A model generated the notes under the pieces. The model was not told the origin of the DNA and searched no databases. It saw only the letters and a program-made list of their open reading frames with translations. Positions 18,627 through 28,156 of a DNA stretch of 64,000 bases are shown piece after piece. Each line of letters starts with the position of its first letter. Position 1 is the stretch's first letter. The position numbers and the translations under genes were made by a program. Origin of the DNA: Sphingobacterium puteale (GTDB lineage: Bacteria > Bacteroidota > Bacteroidia > Sphingobacteriales > Sphingobacteriaceae); NCBI RefSeq assembly GCF_003627955.1, contig NZ_RBWS01000014.1:149016-213015 (forward strand), in the 5' to 3' direction.

Positions 18627-21600
18627 ATGCGGAGGGATTTTTTTTCGACAGTCATCCTATTATTTGCTTTTGTACTCTATGCACATGGACAGGCCACACG
18701 TATTTATGACAATCGGGACTATGGCTTTGGCGAACTTTCTTCCAACCTCACCAGTAGTATCAGTCAGGACAAGCACGGTTACATCTGGACCGGCACCGAA
18801 TATGGACTCAACAAATTTGACGGTACCCGTTTTGTGCAATATCTGCATGACGTGCAGGACAGTACCTCCATATCGAGCAACAATATTATCATTCTTTATC
18901 TGGACCGTGACAAAAGGCTGTGGGTAGGCTGCAACAACGGTTTGCAATACTATGATGAAAATATCGATCAGTTTGTCCGCATCCATTTTCCTAACCAGAT
19001 CGCGCCGCACATCACGGATATCATCCATAAAAAAGACGGCCACATCTGGGTGGCCACTTCGGGCTGGGGCATCTTCGATATCCAGGTCGGCCGCAGACAG
19101 GCTGCATCGTTGCCGCGAATCAATTCGCAGGTAGGCGGCATGTTTGCCCGCAGCATCTTTGAAGACCAACACCGCGCGATCTGGGTAGCGGTGGACCGCG
19201 TGGGCGTATCGCGGATCTCGCCAGACCATAAGCAAGCCATGCGACTTGTATCCGACCTGCTGCCGCAGCCCAAGGGTGGCAATTACGACATCGTCGAGCA
19301 GGCCGATGGCAGGCTGTTATTTGCCTCCCCTTCCAGAATATGCCGTTATGATACGGCGAAAAACAGTTTTGAAGCAGTGGACTTCAAGGAAAAACTCCGG
19401 TCTACCGTAACGGAGATCCAGCTTTCCAAAACCATAAAAAACCATCTGCTGATCAGTACCGAGGGGGACGGTCTCTGGTATCTGGATCTGGGGCGGACGC
19501 CGTTGATCGCGGCCCCTGCCGAACTGCCTAATCTGGACAACGACTACCGGCAGGGGCGCATCCGTACGATTCTACAGGATCGCGAAAACAACCTCTGGCT
19601 CGGCTGGTTTCAGCGGGGACTGGTCTTTATTCCGGGGCAGAGCAAGCAGTTTGAATTCTGGCGCATCCTGAGCCGTGAAAAAACCGATCAAAAGAACATC
19701 ACCGCGATCACCCGGGACCGGGAGGGCAGCATCTGGTATGCCTTGGAGCACGGCGGCATATTCAAAACTGATGCGCAAGGCAGCTCACACCGGCAAATAA
19801 ATACCGTTCAGGATGTCACCCAACTCGAAACGGGGACAGACGGCACGATCTGGTTCAGTTCGTACGCCAAAGGCCTGGGGCGCATCGATCCGCATACTGG
19901 TAAAACCGATAATCTAAATATCTGCTCCAACAAACAGGTCAAAGCATTTGCCCTGGGCAGAAATAATAAAATCTATATCGCTACTTTCGGTGCCGGATTT
20001 GTCGAGTACGACAGCCAGACTGGAGTGTCGCGAATTTTCAGCATGAACACCGCCAATTCGACAAAAGGTGCACTGGCCAACGACTGGATTTCGGTTGTCC
20101 TGTGCGATCAGGATGGCCTCGTGTGGCTGGGACACCACAAAGGCATCAGCTGCTATGATCCTGTCCGCAACAGCTTCTCTGAGCAATTTACCGATCATAG
20201 GCTCTCCGAGCAGATCACGATCTCACTCCTCGAGGACCGAGCCGGCCATATCTGGGCGGGGACCTACAATGGGCTCTATCAAATTAATAAAAAAAATGGC
20301 AAGATCAGCAGTTATACCAGTAACAATGGACTGTCCAGCAATGTGATATCAGGTTTGGGCTGGGACCGCAAGGGCCATATCTGGTGCAGCACCTTCAAGG
20401 GAATCAACTGTCTGAATCCAACGTCGGGAAAAATCGTCAGCTATTATACAGGGGATGGACTAGTTGACCGGTCCTACAACCGCGGCGTTTTCTTCCAGGA
20501 TAATGATGGGAAAATATACTATGGCGGCAGACAGGGCATTACCTCTTTTTTTCCCGAAAAGATTCAGTTGCAAACCTACTCCTATCCGGTGCTGATTACC
20601 AACCTCTATGTCAAAAATCAGCCGATCAAGCCGGACATGTCACCCAGCGGCAGCGTCATCTATCAGGGTGACCTGATGGCTGCAAACGCGTTTTTTTTTC
20701 ACAACAACGACGACAGTTTTACCTTTGAACTGTCCACTATGGACTTCAACAGTCCCGAAAACGTCCACTACGAGTACCGCATCAAGGGCATCAACAAAAG
20801 CTGGAACGCCACACTTCCCGGAGTCAATCTGATTACCTACAACAACCTGTCTTCGGGGGAGCATGAGCTCGAGATACGGGCCTGTAAATTTGGCACCTAT
20901 TCACCGAGCCGTACGGTGTTACTACATATCCTGCCGCCCTGGTACCTTAGCGGCACGGCCTATTTCGTATATTTCCTGCTGATTGCTGGTATCGTCTTCC
21001 TGATCAGCAAATACCTACGCGAGCGGCGGCTCGAACGTCTGCATGCGTTCAGACTACAGCTCTTTACCGATATCTCCCATGAGATCCGCTCGCCGCTGAC
21101 CCTGGTGATGAGCCCGATCGACAAACTGATCAAGCATGCTCCAGATGCCCAGACGAGCTCGACGCTACAGAATATGAACCGCAATGCACAACGGATCCTC
21201 AGCTTGGTCAATCAGCTGCTCGACATCCGCAAGCTCGAAAGCGGACACCTGAACCTCAAGTTTGCCCGTGTCAATGCTGTGTACTATGTGAAGCAGGTCA
21301 TCAAGGCCTTTGACGATCAGGCGCTGGCCCATCAGATCGAGCTGTCAGTACACAGCGAAGCCGATGAGATCCTGTTATGGATCGATGCGGGCAGCTTTGA
21401 AAAGATCATCCACAATATTGTGTCCAATGCGTTTAAGTTCACGCCGGACGGTGGGCAGATCAGGCTTTCTCTGGCCGTCCAAGCAGGGAAAAACGGGGGC
21501 GAAAGCCTACAGCTTGTTGTCACCGACACGGGGACCGGTATACCCGAGAGCGATATCCGACATGTGTTCAAGCGGTATTATCAGTCCACTTCGGGTGGGG

Positions 21601-22664
21601 CCGCTCAGCGTCAGGGCTCCGGCATCGGCCTGCATCTGACCAAAGTGCTGGTCGAGCTGCATGGTGGACGGGTACATGCCGAAAACAGAAAGGACAGCAG
21701 CGGCTGCCGCTTTGTGCTCAGCCTTCCGATGGGCCATAGACACCTTCGCAAGGAAGATCTGGTCGCCTTTCAGCCGCTGCATGCGCCTATTGAACAACAG
21801 TCTGAAAAAGTCGTCGTTGCTGATCAGCAGTTGTCCAAAAACGGCTACCAGAAGACAGGCTATAAGGTTCTGGTGGTCGATGACGACCGGGACATCCTGC
21901 AGTTTTTGCGTCAGGAGCTGGCCTGTGGCTATAAGGTTCTGGTTGCCGAAAATGGCAGCGAAGGATTTCAGCTCGCCTTGGCCGAGCAGCCCGACCTGAT
22001 TATTTCTGACGTCGCCATGCCGGCCATGGACGGCTATACCTTAGTCAAGAAGATCAAGAGCAACAGCACCACCAACCATATACCGGTGATCCTACTGACG
22101 GCGCGCACCAATACAGAAGATCGTATGGAGGGCATCGGCCTGGGTGCAGATGCCTACCTGACCAAGCCTTTTATGGTTGACGAACTGCATCTGGTGGCCG
22201 GCAACCTGATCAAAAACCGCATGAAGGTGAAAGGGAAGTTTTCGGGAGCGCAACAGCAGGACGGCAAGGTGAAGACGATCAGCTTCAAATCCAGCGATGA
22301 ACAACTGATGGAACGTATCCTCAGAACGGTCAACCAATATCTGGAAAATCCGGAGTTTAATGTGCAGTTTCTGGCTGATGAAGTCGGACTGAGCCGCGTA
22401 CAGCTGCACCGCAAGGTGAAGTCCCTGACCGGCATCTCAACCGGCGAGTTTATCCGCAATATCAGGCTGCAACAGGCCGAAAAGCTACTGCTGGAGAAAA
22501 AGATGAATATCTCGCAGGTGGCCTATGCGCTCGGCTTCACCAATCAGACGCATTTCACTACGCTATTCAAGAAAATGTACGGACTGAGCCCGACCGACTA
22601 TATCCAGCGGCACAGCTGCAAGGAAAAGCCTTCGACTTCGGATGTAAAAGAAAAGCACTTATAA
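18627..22664 (+). CDS. Hybrid two-component system regulator (HTCS) of the xylan locus
   Basis: This 1345-residue one-protein signalling system has, in order: a signal peptide; about 14 periplasmic propeller repeats (many with H-I-W-x-G-T or similar) to about residue 680; a Y_Y_Y domain to about 770; a transmembrane helix at about 772-795; a histidine kinase with phospho-acceptor His in D-I-S-H-E-I-R-S-P-L (about 817); an ATPase domain with D-T-G-T-G-I-P and G-S-G-I-G-L; a receiver with V-V-D-D-D-R-D and I-I-S-D-V (phospho-acceptor Asp about 1127); and an AraC-type helix-turn-helix at about 1225-1325. It senses an oligosaccharide in the periplasm and activates the divergent operon. Its 3' end overlaps the convergent YdeI-like gene by six bases. 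Confidence 0.96.
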   Translation: MRRDFFSTVILLFAFVLYAHGQATRIYDNRDYGFGELSSNLTSSISQDKHGYIWTGTEYGLNKFDGTRFVQYLHDVQDSTSISSNNIIILYLDRDKRLWVGCNNGLQYYDENIDQFVRIHFPNQIAPHITDIIHKKDGHIWVATSGWGIFDIQVGRRQAASLPRINSQVGGMFARSIFEDQHRAIWVAVDRVGVSRISPDHKQAMRLVSDLLPQPKGGNYDIVEQADGRLLFASPSRICRYDTAKNSFEAVDFKEKLRSTVTEIQLSKTIKNHLLISTEGDGLWYLDLGRTPLIAAPAELPNLDNDYRQGRIRTILQDRENNLWLGWFQRGLVFIPGQSKQFEFWRILSREKTDQKNITAITRDREGSIWYALEHGGIFKTDAQGSSHRQINTVQDVTQLETGTDGTIWFSSYAKGLGRIDPHTGKTDNLNICSNKQVKAFALGRNNKIYIATFGAGFVEYDSQTGVSRIFSMNTANSTKGALANDWISVVLCDQDGLVWLGHHKGISCYDPVRNSFSEQFTDHRLSEQITISLLEDRAGHIWAGTYNGLYQINKKNGKISSYTSNNGLSSNVISGLGWDRKGHIWCSTFKGINCLNPTSGKIVSYYTGDGLVDRSYNRGVFFQDNDGKIYYGGRQGITSFFPEKIQLQTYSYPVLITNLYVKNQPIKPDMSPSGSVIYQGDLMAANAFFFHNNDDSFTFELSTMDFNSPENVHYEYRIKGINKSWNATLPGVNLITYNNLSSGEHELEIRACKFGTYSPSRTVLLHILPPWYLSGTAYFVYFLLIAGIVFLISKYLRERRLERLHAFRLQLFTDISHEIRSPLTLVMSPIDKLIKHAPDAQTSSTLQNMNRNAQRILSLVNQLLDIRKLESGHLNLKFARVNAVYYVKQVIKAFDDQALAHQIELSVHSEADEILLWIDAGSFEKIIHNIVSNAFKFTPDGGQIRLSLAVQAGKNGGESLQLVVTDTGTGIPESDIRHVFKRYYQSTSGGAAQRQGSGIGLHLTKVLVELHGGRVHAENRKDSSGCRFVLSLPMGHRHLRKEDLVAFQPLHAPIEQQSEKVVVADQQLSKNGYQKTGYKVLVVDDDRDILQFLRQELACGYKVLVAENGSEGFQLALAEQPDLIISDVAMPAMDGYTLVKKIKSNSTTNHIPVILLTARTNTEDRMEGIGLGADAYLTKPFMVDELHLVAGNLIKNRMKVKGKFSGAQQQDGKVKTISFKSSDEQLMERILRTVNQYLENPEFNVQFLADEVGLSRVQLHRKVKSLTGISTGEFIRNIRLQQAEKLLLEKKMNISQVAYALGFTNQTHFTTLFKKMYGLSPTDYIQRHSCKEKPSTSDVKEKHL

Positions 22665-23270
22665 TTGCCGGCTGGTCGAATTAATGGGCTGAAACTGTTT
22701 GGGACGTTCATTTTTTGCGGCATGTGCCACGATCTCCTCAATTCGTTTTTGGCGCGTCTCGGGGCGACGGGCGAGCACGATCCAGTGTAACATCATCTTC
22801 CTGATGGATTTACTCAAGCTCAGAAAATAGGCTTTTGAACCTTCATATTGCACAAAGGCCGCCTCCAGATCGCTCGGAATGGTCAATGCCTCCACTGTAT
22901 CAAGGATCGTCCAGGAGCCATTCTCCTTGGCGATTTGGATACACTCCAGTCCTGCCGCTGACATCAACTTGCTGTCGATCAGCTGCTGCACTTTCTCCTT
23001 GTTGATCTTTGACCAGGTACTGTTCGGCTTACGGCGGCTAAACAATTGCTTGAAGGTATGCGTGTCGATCGTCTTGCGGGTACTGTCGATCCAGCCAAAA
23101 CAAAGCGCCTCATCCACCAACTCCGACCAGCTGACAGCCGGTAGCCCGGACTTTTTCGTATGGCAGATCACCCATACGGACTGTTCCTTCCTATGGTTGG
23201 TTTCTAACCAGTACCGCCATTCCGCCTGTGTGTAGATGGCTATGGATAACTTCTCTGCTGTGGTTTTCAT
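22659..23270 (-). CDS. YdeI/OmpD-associated-family protein
   Basis: A 203-residue soluble protein of the YdeI/OmpD-associated family (bacteriocin-protection-like). Seen blocks are the opening W-R-Y-W-L-E-T-N-H, the core E-A-L-C-F-G-W-I-D-S-T-R-K-T-I-D and F-S-R-R-K-P-N-S-T-W-S-K-I-N, and the C-terminal lysine/arginine-rich R-R-P-E-T-R-Q-K-R-I-E-E-I-V. The start at 23270 matches the family; the frame is open to 23318. Biochemical function is not established. It is convergent with the HTCS gene and appears to stand alone. Confidence 0.85.
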   Translation of the reverse strand: MKTTAEKLSIAIYTQAEWRYWLETNHRKEQSVWVICHTKKSGLPAVSWSELVDEALCFGWIDSTRKTIDTHTFKQLFSRRKPNSTWSKINKEKVQQLIDSKLMSAAGLECIQIAKENGSWTILDTVEALTIPSDLEAAFVQYEGSKAYFLSLSKSIRKMMLHWIVLARRPETRQKRIEEIVAHAAKNERPKQFQPINSTSRQL

Positions 23271-23359
23271 TGGTTTGCCTCTCTTTATTTTCGTTGACCT
23301 CCATACAAAGATAGCCATTCCTCATGACAGCCGTATGTCCGGAGTGCCAGCTACTTCTT

Positions 23360-23895
23360 TTAGAATTGCACTGAACTATCGTTGATCACATAGGTATTCT
23401 TTTTGAAATTCCGGATCGAAGCCCATGCCTGTACCTACACAGGTACCCTCTCTGTGCCAGTGTGGGTAGGCTCATATACAAGTCATCCAGGCAGAGCGTT
23501 TTTGGCTGTGGCCTGTTTCGGGCCAATGTGCCATCCTTCAGGCGGAATTCTTTGGTCAGGATATAATCGATATAATTGGCGATTGCCGGTTTCATATCCA
23601 GAGGCAATGTTCTTCCATGCGGTGCCTTAATCATCGCGGCGCACATGCATCCAGCGTCATCCAAAGCATGCGGATACATGACCGAATATACCGGAGACCA
23701 GTATCCGGGCTGAGCGGATTTGAGCTTCCGGAAGTAGGGTAATACTTTACCGATAAATTCCAGCCGGTCGAGCGTATATGCCGCATAACGAGGATCTCAG
23801 ACCACCTCTGAAGCCAGCAGCATGGCACCGTAGGTAATACCCGACTCATAGCTGATTAGCTGAAAAACGCCTTTTTCATACCCATCTATCTTAGA
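23360..23895 (-). pseudogene. GH105-family (YteR-like) unsaturated uronyl hydrolase remnant
   Basis: Read leftwards, one frame gives G-Y-E-K-G-V-F-Q-L-I-S-Y-E-S-G, then a TGA at 23797-23799, then D-P-R-Y-A-A-Y-T-L-D-R-L-E-F, A-L-D-D-A-G-C-M-C-A-A-M-I-K-A and D-G-T-L-A-R-N-R-P-Q-P-K-T-L-C-L-D-D-L-Y-M-S-L-P-T-L-A-Q. Just after that the +1 frame continues with E-G-T-C-V-G-T-G-M-G-F-D-P, a block that belongs much further towards the C-terminus in GH88/GH105 proteins, and another shift gives N-T-Y-V-I-N-D-S-S-V-Q-F and a stop. So the gene has a nonsense change, an internal deletion and frameshifts, and its start is missing. It would once have acted on unsaturated rhamnogalacturonan-type disaccharides. 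Confidence 0.8.
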
Positions 23896-24085
23896 TCAAT
23901 AAAGATCTGTATGAAAGAAACTCCTTTGATTGCGCAGATAAAATCGCAAAGAAATACCTTATCATTCGCATAGAAAATATCAAGCAAGCTAATACTGGAC
24001 TTTTACTAGGATATGGAATGGCAAGAAATTTCAGGAAGACATTATCTCATAAAGTGTATATTAACGCAGCATTCATTAGCCAACT

Positions 24086-25099
24086 CTATCCTTTGTTAGT
24101 ATATTCACCTTCCACATAACCATTATTTACGTATCTAGATGTATCGTTTGTATGCCAGGCATAAACACCAGAAATCATAACACCCAAATCATGTACATAA
24201 TTAGACACAAGTTCCTGATATTCACCAAAGAAAGACATTTTCCTTTGAAGCAATTCAAATTCATTTAAGTAAGCATCATGCATATCAAGCGCTCGCATAT
24301 AAGCCTCTTTCAATGATATATTATTTTCTTGTTGTAGTACCTTTACAAGATTCATAGTATCTCCCTCGCGACTCAATTCCTTTGGTAGAGAAATAATATC
24401 ATTATGGATACCGATCATTAAAGATGAAAGAGTATAAAGACGCCTAATAAAAGGATGATCAAATATTTCATCTGGTAGTTTTCGATAGTCTTTTTGCAAA
24501 GCAACATAATCACAATAAGGTTTTACGCCACTAGTTTCTGCACGAATCAAGAGATAAACAGATAGCGGAGGTACTGTATTTGTCCTGTAATAAACTTTTT
24601 CTTCAGCATAACCTATAAATACATCTTTCATTGATTTTATAAACCTATTGTATATATTCTCAGGAATTGCACACCTTACAGCATCTTGTCTTAACTGCCA
24701 AAATAAATGGAAGATACCAGGCTCTTCCGGTTCCCTGGAAACGCTACCCGATACTAGTGCCATTATTTTATCCATAATTATGTACATTTCTTCACGTGAG
24801 CAACGGTCAAAATAATCATCCATCATGGCTCCATTTGCAGTATAATTTGCCAAAGGCCGCAACTCAACAAGTGATTTTAAAAATGGACATCCTCTTGCTG
24901 CAATATCAGTCAGGTTATGCTTTTTATGTTTCTCTCGTGCTTCTTTACTGTGGATGATATATTCAGTATCTATCCATTTATAGTATTCTTCACGCTGCAC
25001 TTGAAAATCAGGATGAATAAAATCAGGAAAAGGATAAGAAGGTTTTGGCAAATGTAACAAGTTTGAAAAAAATTGCTCATCTGTAATTGATGCTTTCAT
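24086..25099 (-). CDS. Class I terpene cyclase (sesqui- or diterpene synthase-like)
   Basis: This 337-residue bacterial class I terpene synthase should ionise a prenyl diphosphate such as FPP with Mg2+ and cyclise it. The aspartate-rich motif D-D-Y-F-D is at 94-98, and the second metal site N233-D-I-I-S237-L-P-K-E241 fits the N-D-x-x-S-x-x-x-E triad. A sensor-type Arg is at 186 and a C-terminal S-R-Y pair lies near 327. All key residues are present, so it should be active. No prenyltransferase, cytochrome P450 or other terpene-tailoring gene lies in the window. The gene is much richer in A+T than the xylan locus, which hints at transfer. Product unknown. Confidence 0.92.
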   Translation of the reverse strand: MKASITDEQFFSNLLHLPKPSYPFPDFIHPDFQVQREEYYKWIDTEYIIHSKEAREKHKKHNLTDIAARGCPFLKSLVELRPLANYTANGAMMDDYFDRCSREEMYIIMDKIMALVSGSVSREPEEPGIFHLFWQLRQDAVRCAIPENIYNRFIKSMKDVFIGYAEEKVYYRTNTVPPLSVYLLIRAETSGVKPYCDYVALQKDYRKLPDEIFDHPFIRRLYTLSSLMIGIHNDIISLPKELSREGDTMNLVKVLQQENNISLKEAYMRALDMHDAYLNEFELLQRKMSFFGEYQELVSNYVHDLGVMISGVYAWHTNDTSRYVNNGYVEGEYTNKG

Positions 25100-25300
25100 A
25101 ATATTGTCTTCTGGTTAAACAAATTTAGCAAAAACTCAGATTTTACAAAATATTATCTTAAACAGTTATAGATCACAAAAGAATACAACTATGTTAATAA
25201 AAAAATAAATTATTATTAATAATACAAGACAACTACATTATTATAGATTATTAAATTTACATGGCTATAACATATTAAAACGAACCGAATAATATGGGGT

Positions 25301-25366
25301 GATCTTAGTTTAGGAGCCCTTTGCTTCTTACCTTTTCACAAAAGGATGTTCAGGCCGAAACGAACT
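25301..25366 (+). pseudogene. Fragment of a small membrane protein gene (copy 3)
   Basis: Within the 313-base gap between the terpene cyclase and peroxidase genes, the stretch from about 25320 to 25358 closely matches 34449-34490, the middle of the intact small membrane protein gene, including the word ATGTTCAGGCCG. Indels break the frame and the 3' half is absent. Nothing else was recognised in this gap, which is otherwise A+T-rich. Confidence 0.55.
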
Positions 25367-25412
25367 CCCCAGCCAACAAAAAAACATAGATATATCTACT
25401 GATTTTCACCTT

Positions 25413-26558
25413 TTATTCTGGAAGCTCAGGCATAGCAATCCGACGTTGTGTCGGTGTACTTATAGCCTGTAGAAAAGCTATTACAGCATCAACTTCCTGT
25501 CGCGATAAATTCAATTTTTTTAATAATGGTGAATGTATAGGTCTTGTCTTTTCATCAATTTTCACATGCCTTTGTATAGGCGCCGGATTGCCCAGATTAT
25601 AGAGTTCGACCACATCACGCAACGTTGGAAAGTTACCATGATGCATCCAGGGTCCTGTGAGGCCTGTATTTCGAAGCGATGGTGTACGGAATGCGCCAAT
25701 GTCTTTTTGATCTCCTGTAAGATGATAGTGGCCAAAATCCTGCTGTTTGGTTCCGTACAGTGTCTGTCCGTCATTATGAAATAGATTGTCCGAGAACAAA
25801 GGGGTATTGTGGCAATTTATACAACGTGCCTTTGTACGAAACAAATGCAAGCCGGTAAGTTCCTGATCATTCAGCGCATCGGCCTGCCCTTGCACAAATC
25901 GGTCAAATTTTGTCGGATAGCTTACGATACCGCGTTCAAAGGTGGCAAGCGCCTGTTGTATTCGGAGCAGCGTAATCTGTTTATCACCAAAAGCCTGTTC
26001 GAAATATGCCACATAGCCGGGCACAGCTTTTACATGTGCTATCAAAGTATCCAAAGACGTATTCATCTCCAAATGGTCCTGTGTCGGCAACAAGACCTGA
26101 TCTTCCAGGCTCTTAGCACGGCCGTCCCACATAAAAGATTTGTAAAATGCGACATTGTACAGTGTCATCGCATTTCTTTTTCCCTCCCGCCTTCCATGAC
26201 CGTGAGCCAGACTCTTTCCATCTCCAAATCCCAATTGCGGGTCATGACAGCTTGCGCAGGAGATTTGCTTCGATGCCGAAAGTCTGGGGTCAAAAAACAA
26301 TAGCTTTCCGAGCAACGATTTTTCCTTGCTATAAAGATTATCTGCCGGATAGCTTACCTCGGGCAATACCCCGATATCCATAAAACCAGGTCTCACAGCG
26401 GAGTCGATATATGGTTTGGGCCATAGTTCCTGATTCCCGCTACTGTAGCGTTTGCGCAATGCCTGTAGTTCTTCCTGCTCGTCAGTACGGTTTGCAAATG
26501 CAGAAATCAACAAAGGTGCTATAAAGATGGCGATAACAATTAGTGTATTCTTCTTCAT
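25413..26558 (-). CDS. Di-heme cytochrome c peroxidase / MauG-family protein
   Basis: An exported protein of about 381 residues with two heme c motifs, C-A-S-C-H (about residue 101 from this start) and C-I-N-C-H (about 245), as in bacterial cytochrome c peroxidases and MauG-type enzymes. The start at 26558 gives the signal peptide K-K-N-T-L-I-V-I-A-I-F-I-A-P-L-L-I-S-A-F-A; an alternative start at 26582 overlaps the upstream gene by 11 bases. It is the last gene of the sigma-factor/TonB-receptor operon. It could reduce H2O2 or, like MauG and MbnH, oxidise a partner protein or imported compound. The context favours a specialised job, but this is not shown. Confidence 0.88.
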   Translation of the reverse strand: MKKNTLIVIAIFIAPLLISAFANRTDEQEELQALRKRYSSGNQELWPKPYIDSAVRPGFMDIGVLPEVSYPADNLYSKEKSLLGKLLFFDPRLSASKQISCASCHDPQLGFGDGKSLAHGHGRREGKRNAMTLYNVAFYKSFMWDGRAKSLEDQVLLPTQDHLEMNTSLDTLIAHVKAVPGYVAYFEQAFGDKQITLLRIQQALATFERGIVSYPTKFDRFVQGQADALNDQELTGLHLFRTKARCINCHNTPLFSDNLFHNDGQTLYGTKQQDFGHYHLTGDQKDIGAFRTPSLRNTGLTGPWMHHGNFPTLRDVVELYNLGNPAPIQRHVKIDEKTRPIHSPLLKKLNLSRQEVDAVIAFLQAISTPTQRRIAMPELPE

Positions 26559-26571
26559 CAAGGTCAGCCTC

Positions 26572-28146
26572 TTAAAATCCATATGCTACCATTAAATTCA
26601 TTTGTTTCCGGGTTGTCCCTAGAGGGGCAAGATTGGTGCGATCCAGATCAGATAAACGCTCCGCTTTTTGATAACAATAATCTGCTACCAAATGAATGAA
26701 ATTTCCCTTTCTTAAACGTTGTTTGAAACCCAATTTCACTTTGCCACCATATAAATTTGCGCGATTATAAATAACATCATGATAAAACACATATTGATGG
26801 AATACATTTTCATTGATTAGTGGTAGCGACCAGGATGTACCTATATTTTGGCGAAGGGAACCTGTGAGACCAAATTCTATTTCTTGATTCGCAGCGGTTA
26901 TATAGGTCCACGCTCCTTTGAGTTGATAGTTTAAATGCTCGTAATCCAGATTTGTTCCCGTGCCGCCATCCCTTCTGATTTCATTCAATACACTAATTTT
27001 CGCGCCGTAATAGTGTCGCCACCTTTTCTTGGCCAGCATATAAGATAAATTCAATGCTCCATTATCATTCTGATAAACATAATTCTGTGCATTTCCACTT
27101 TCTTTTACCTGGTCCTTTCCACGTGTACTGGACCAATCAAGCGATGCCATATAAGAATGAATTCCTTTTGACAGCTGCCATACTAAATTGTAGTCTAATC
27201 GCTTTAAATTATACTGACTGAGTTCATGGATGCGAGACTCATTGCGCAGTGTTTGTCGATACTTCTGTTCTTCACGCAAATAAGCTGCATTGGCATAAAA
27301 GTCACCTATTGAAGAATTCCATGAGAAGTAAACCTTACCACCAAAGCGCTTCATGTCATTCTGATAGAACATCTTCTGCTCCAGGAGCCAGTCGCTGACC
27401 TTCCAACCGTATCCTCTGATAATATAATTCATGTAGGGCGATTCCACAGCGCTTGTGGCCGAATTTCCATTTTTATAAGCGATTTCAAAGTCCTCCTGCC
27501 CATAACCATACCTCCCTTCGACACCCATATCAACGTTTTTGACTACTCGCATGCTACCGCCCACCGTACCGTTAAGTTGTGCTACGCGGATGCTACCTCT
27601 CGGGTCATTATTGCTAAAATGATTTGCTACCTGGTAATCGAATCCCCCAAAGACAGCGTATTTTCTGTCTGCAAAATATCGTTGACCCCGCGTCTGGATA
27701 CGATAGGTTGTTCGTTCATAATGATTGTAACCGTAGGAACCAAAATACCAGGGGGAAGAAGTGTTTTCTCTGGTCTGATGGGCAAACCTTGTACTATCCT
27801 CGACAGATCGCGTATAATTGAAACGCCCCCACAAGCGTACATCTTTAATAGTAACAGCTCCTTCCGAACTAAAATTCAGCGTATTTACCTGCTGTGCGTC
27901 CTGGGCGCGGTGATAATCGCCCGAGGTGGAATTATATCCCATACGAATCAAACTGTAGCGCTGCGGCACCTTCTTTTCCAGCCACATCGGATTATCGACA
28001 GCATACTGCCGTAAGCGCAATTGTATACTGTCCTGGTCAATATATTGAGTATAGGGTATAGTATCTTGTCTTGCTATCGCTTTGACCGGAAGCTGGGACA
28101 ACGCCCCGACAAATAGGCATAAGGTAATTTGAATATAATTTTTCAT
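26572..28146 (-). CDS. DUF6850-type outer-membrane beta-barrel protein
   Basis: About 524 residues from the start at 28146, with a signal peptide (N-Y-I-Q-I-T-L-C-L-F-V-G-A-L-S-Q-L-P-V-K-A) and a long series of amphipathic, aromatic-rich strands ending in V-A-Y-G-F, as expected of an outer-membrane barrel. I recognise it as DUF6850-like; its function is unknown. It lies between the DUF4876-type lipoprotein gene and the di-heme peroxidase gene in a compact operon, so it may be an extra channel or surface partner of the TonB-dependent receptor. Confidence 0.75.
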   Translation of the reverse strand: MKNYIQITLCLFVGALSQLPVKAIARQDTIPYTQYIDQDSIQLRLRQYAVDNPMWLEKKVPQRYSLIRMGYNSTSGDYHRAQDAQQVNTLNFSSEGAVTIKDVRLWGRFNYTRSVEDSTRFAHQTRENTSSPWYFGSYGYNHYERTTYRIQTRGQRYFADRKYAVFGGFDYQVANHFSNNDPRGSIRVAQLNGTVGGSMRVVKNVDMGVEGRYGYGQEDFEIAYKNGNSATSAVESPYMNYIIRGYGWKVSDWLLEQKMFYQNDMKRFGGKVYFSWNSSIGDFYANAAYLREEQKYRQTLRNESRIHELSQYNLKRLDYNLVWQLSKGIHSYMASLDWSSTRGKDQVKESGNAQNYVYQNDNGALNLSYMLAKKRWRHYYGAKISVLNEIRRDGGTGTNLDYEHLNYQLKGAWTYITAANQEIEFGLTGSLRQNIGTSWSLPLINENVFHQYVFYHDVIYNRANLYGGKVKLGFKQRLRKGNFIHLVADYCYQKAERLSDLDRTNLAPLGTTRKQMNLMVAYGF

Positions 28147-28156
28147 TTTTCTTCGA

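Noticed and set aside
23896..24118. Plus-strand frame without a start (reads D-L-Y-E-R-N-S-F-D-C-A-D-K-I-A-K-K)
   Set aside because: It has no start codon in a sensible place, follows a TAG, and overlaps the end of the terpene cyclase gene. It may be a remnant but no family fits.
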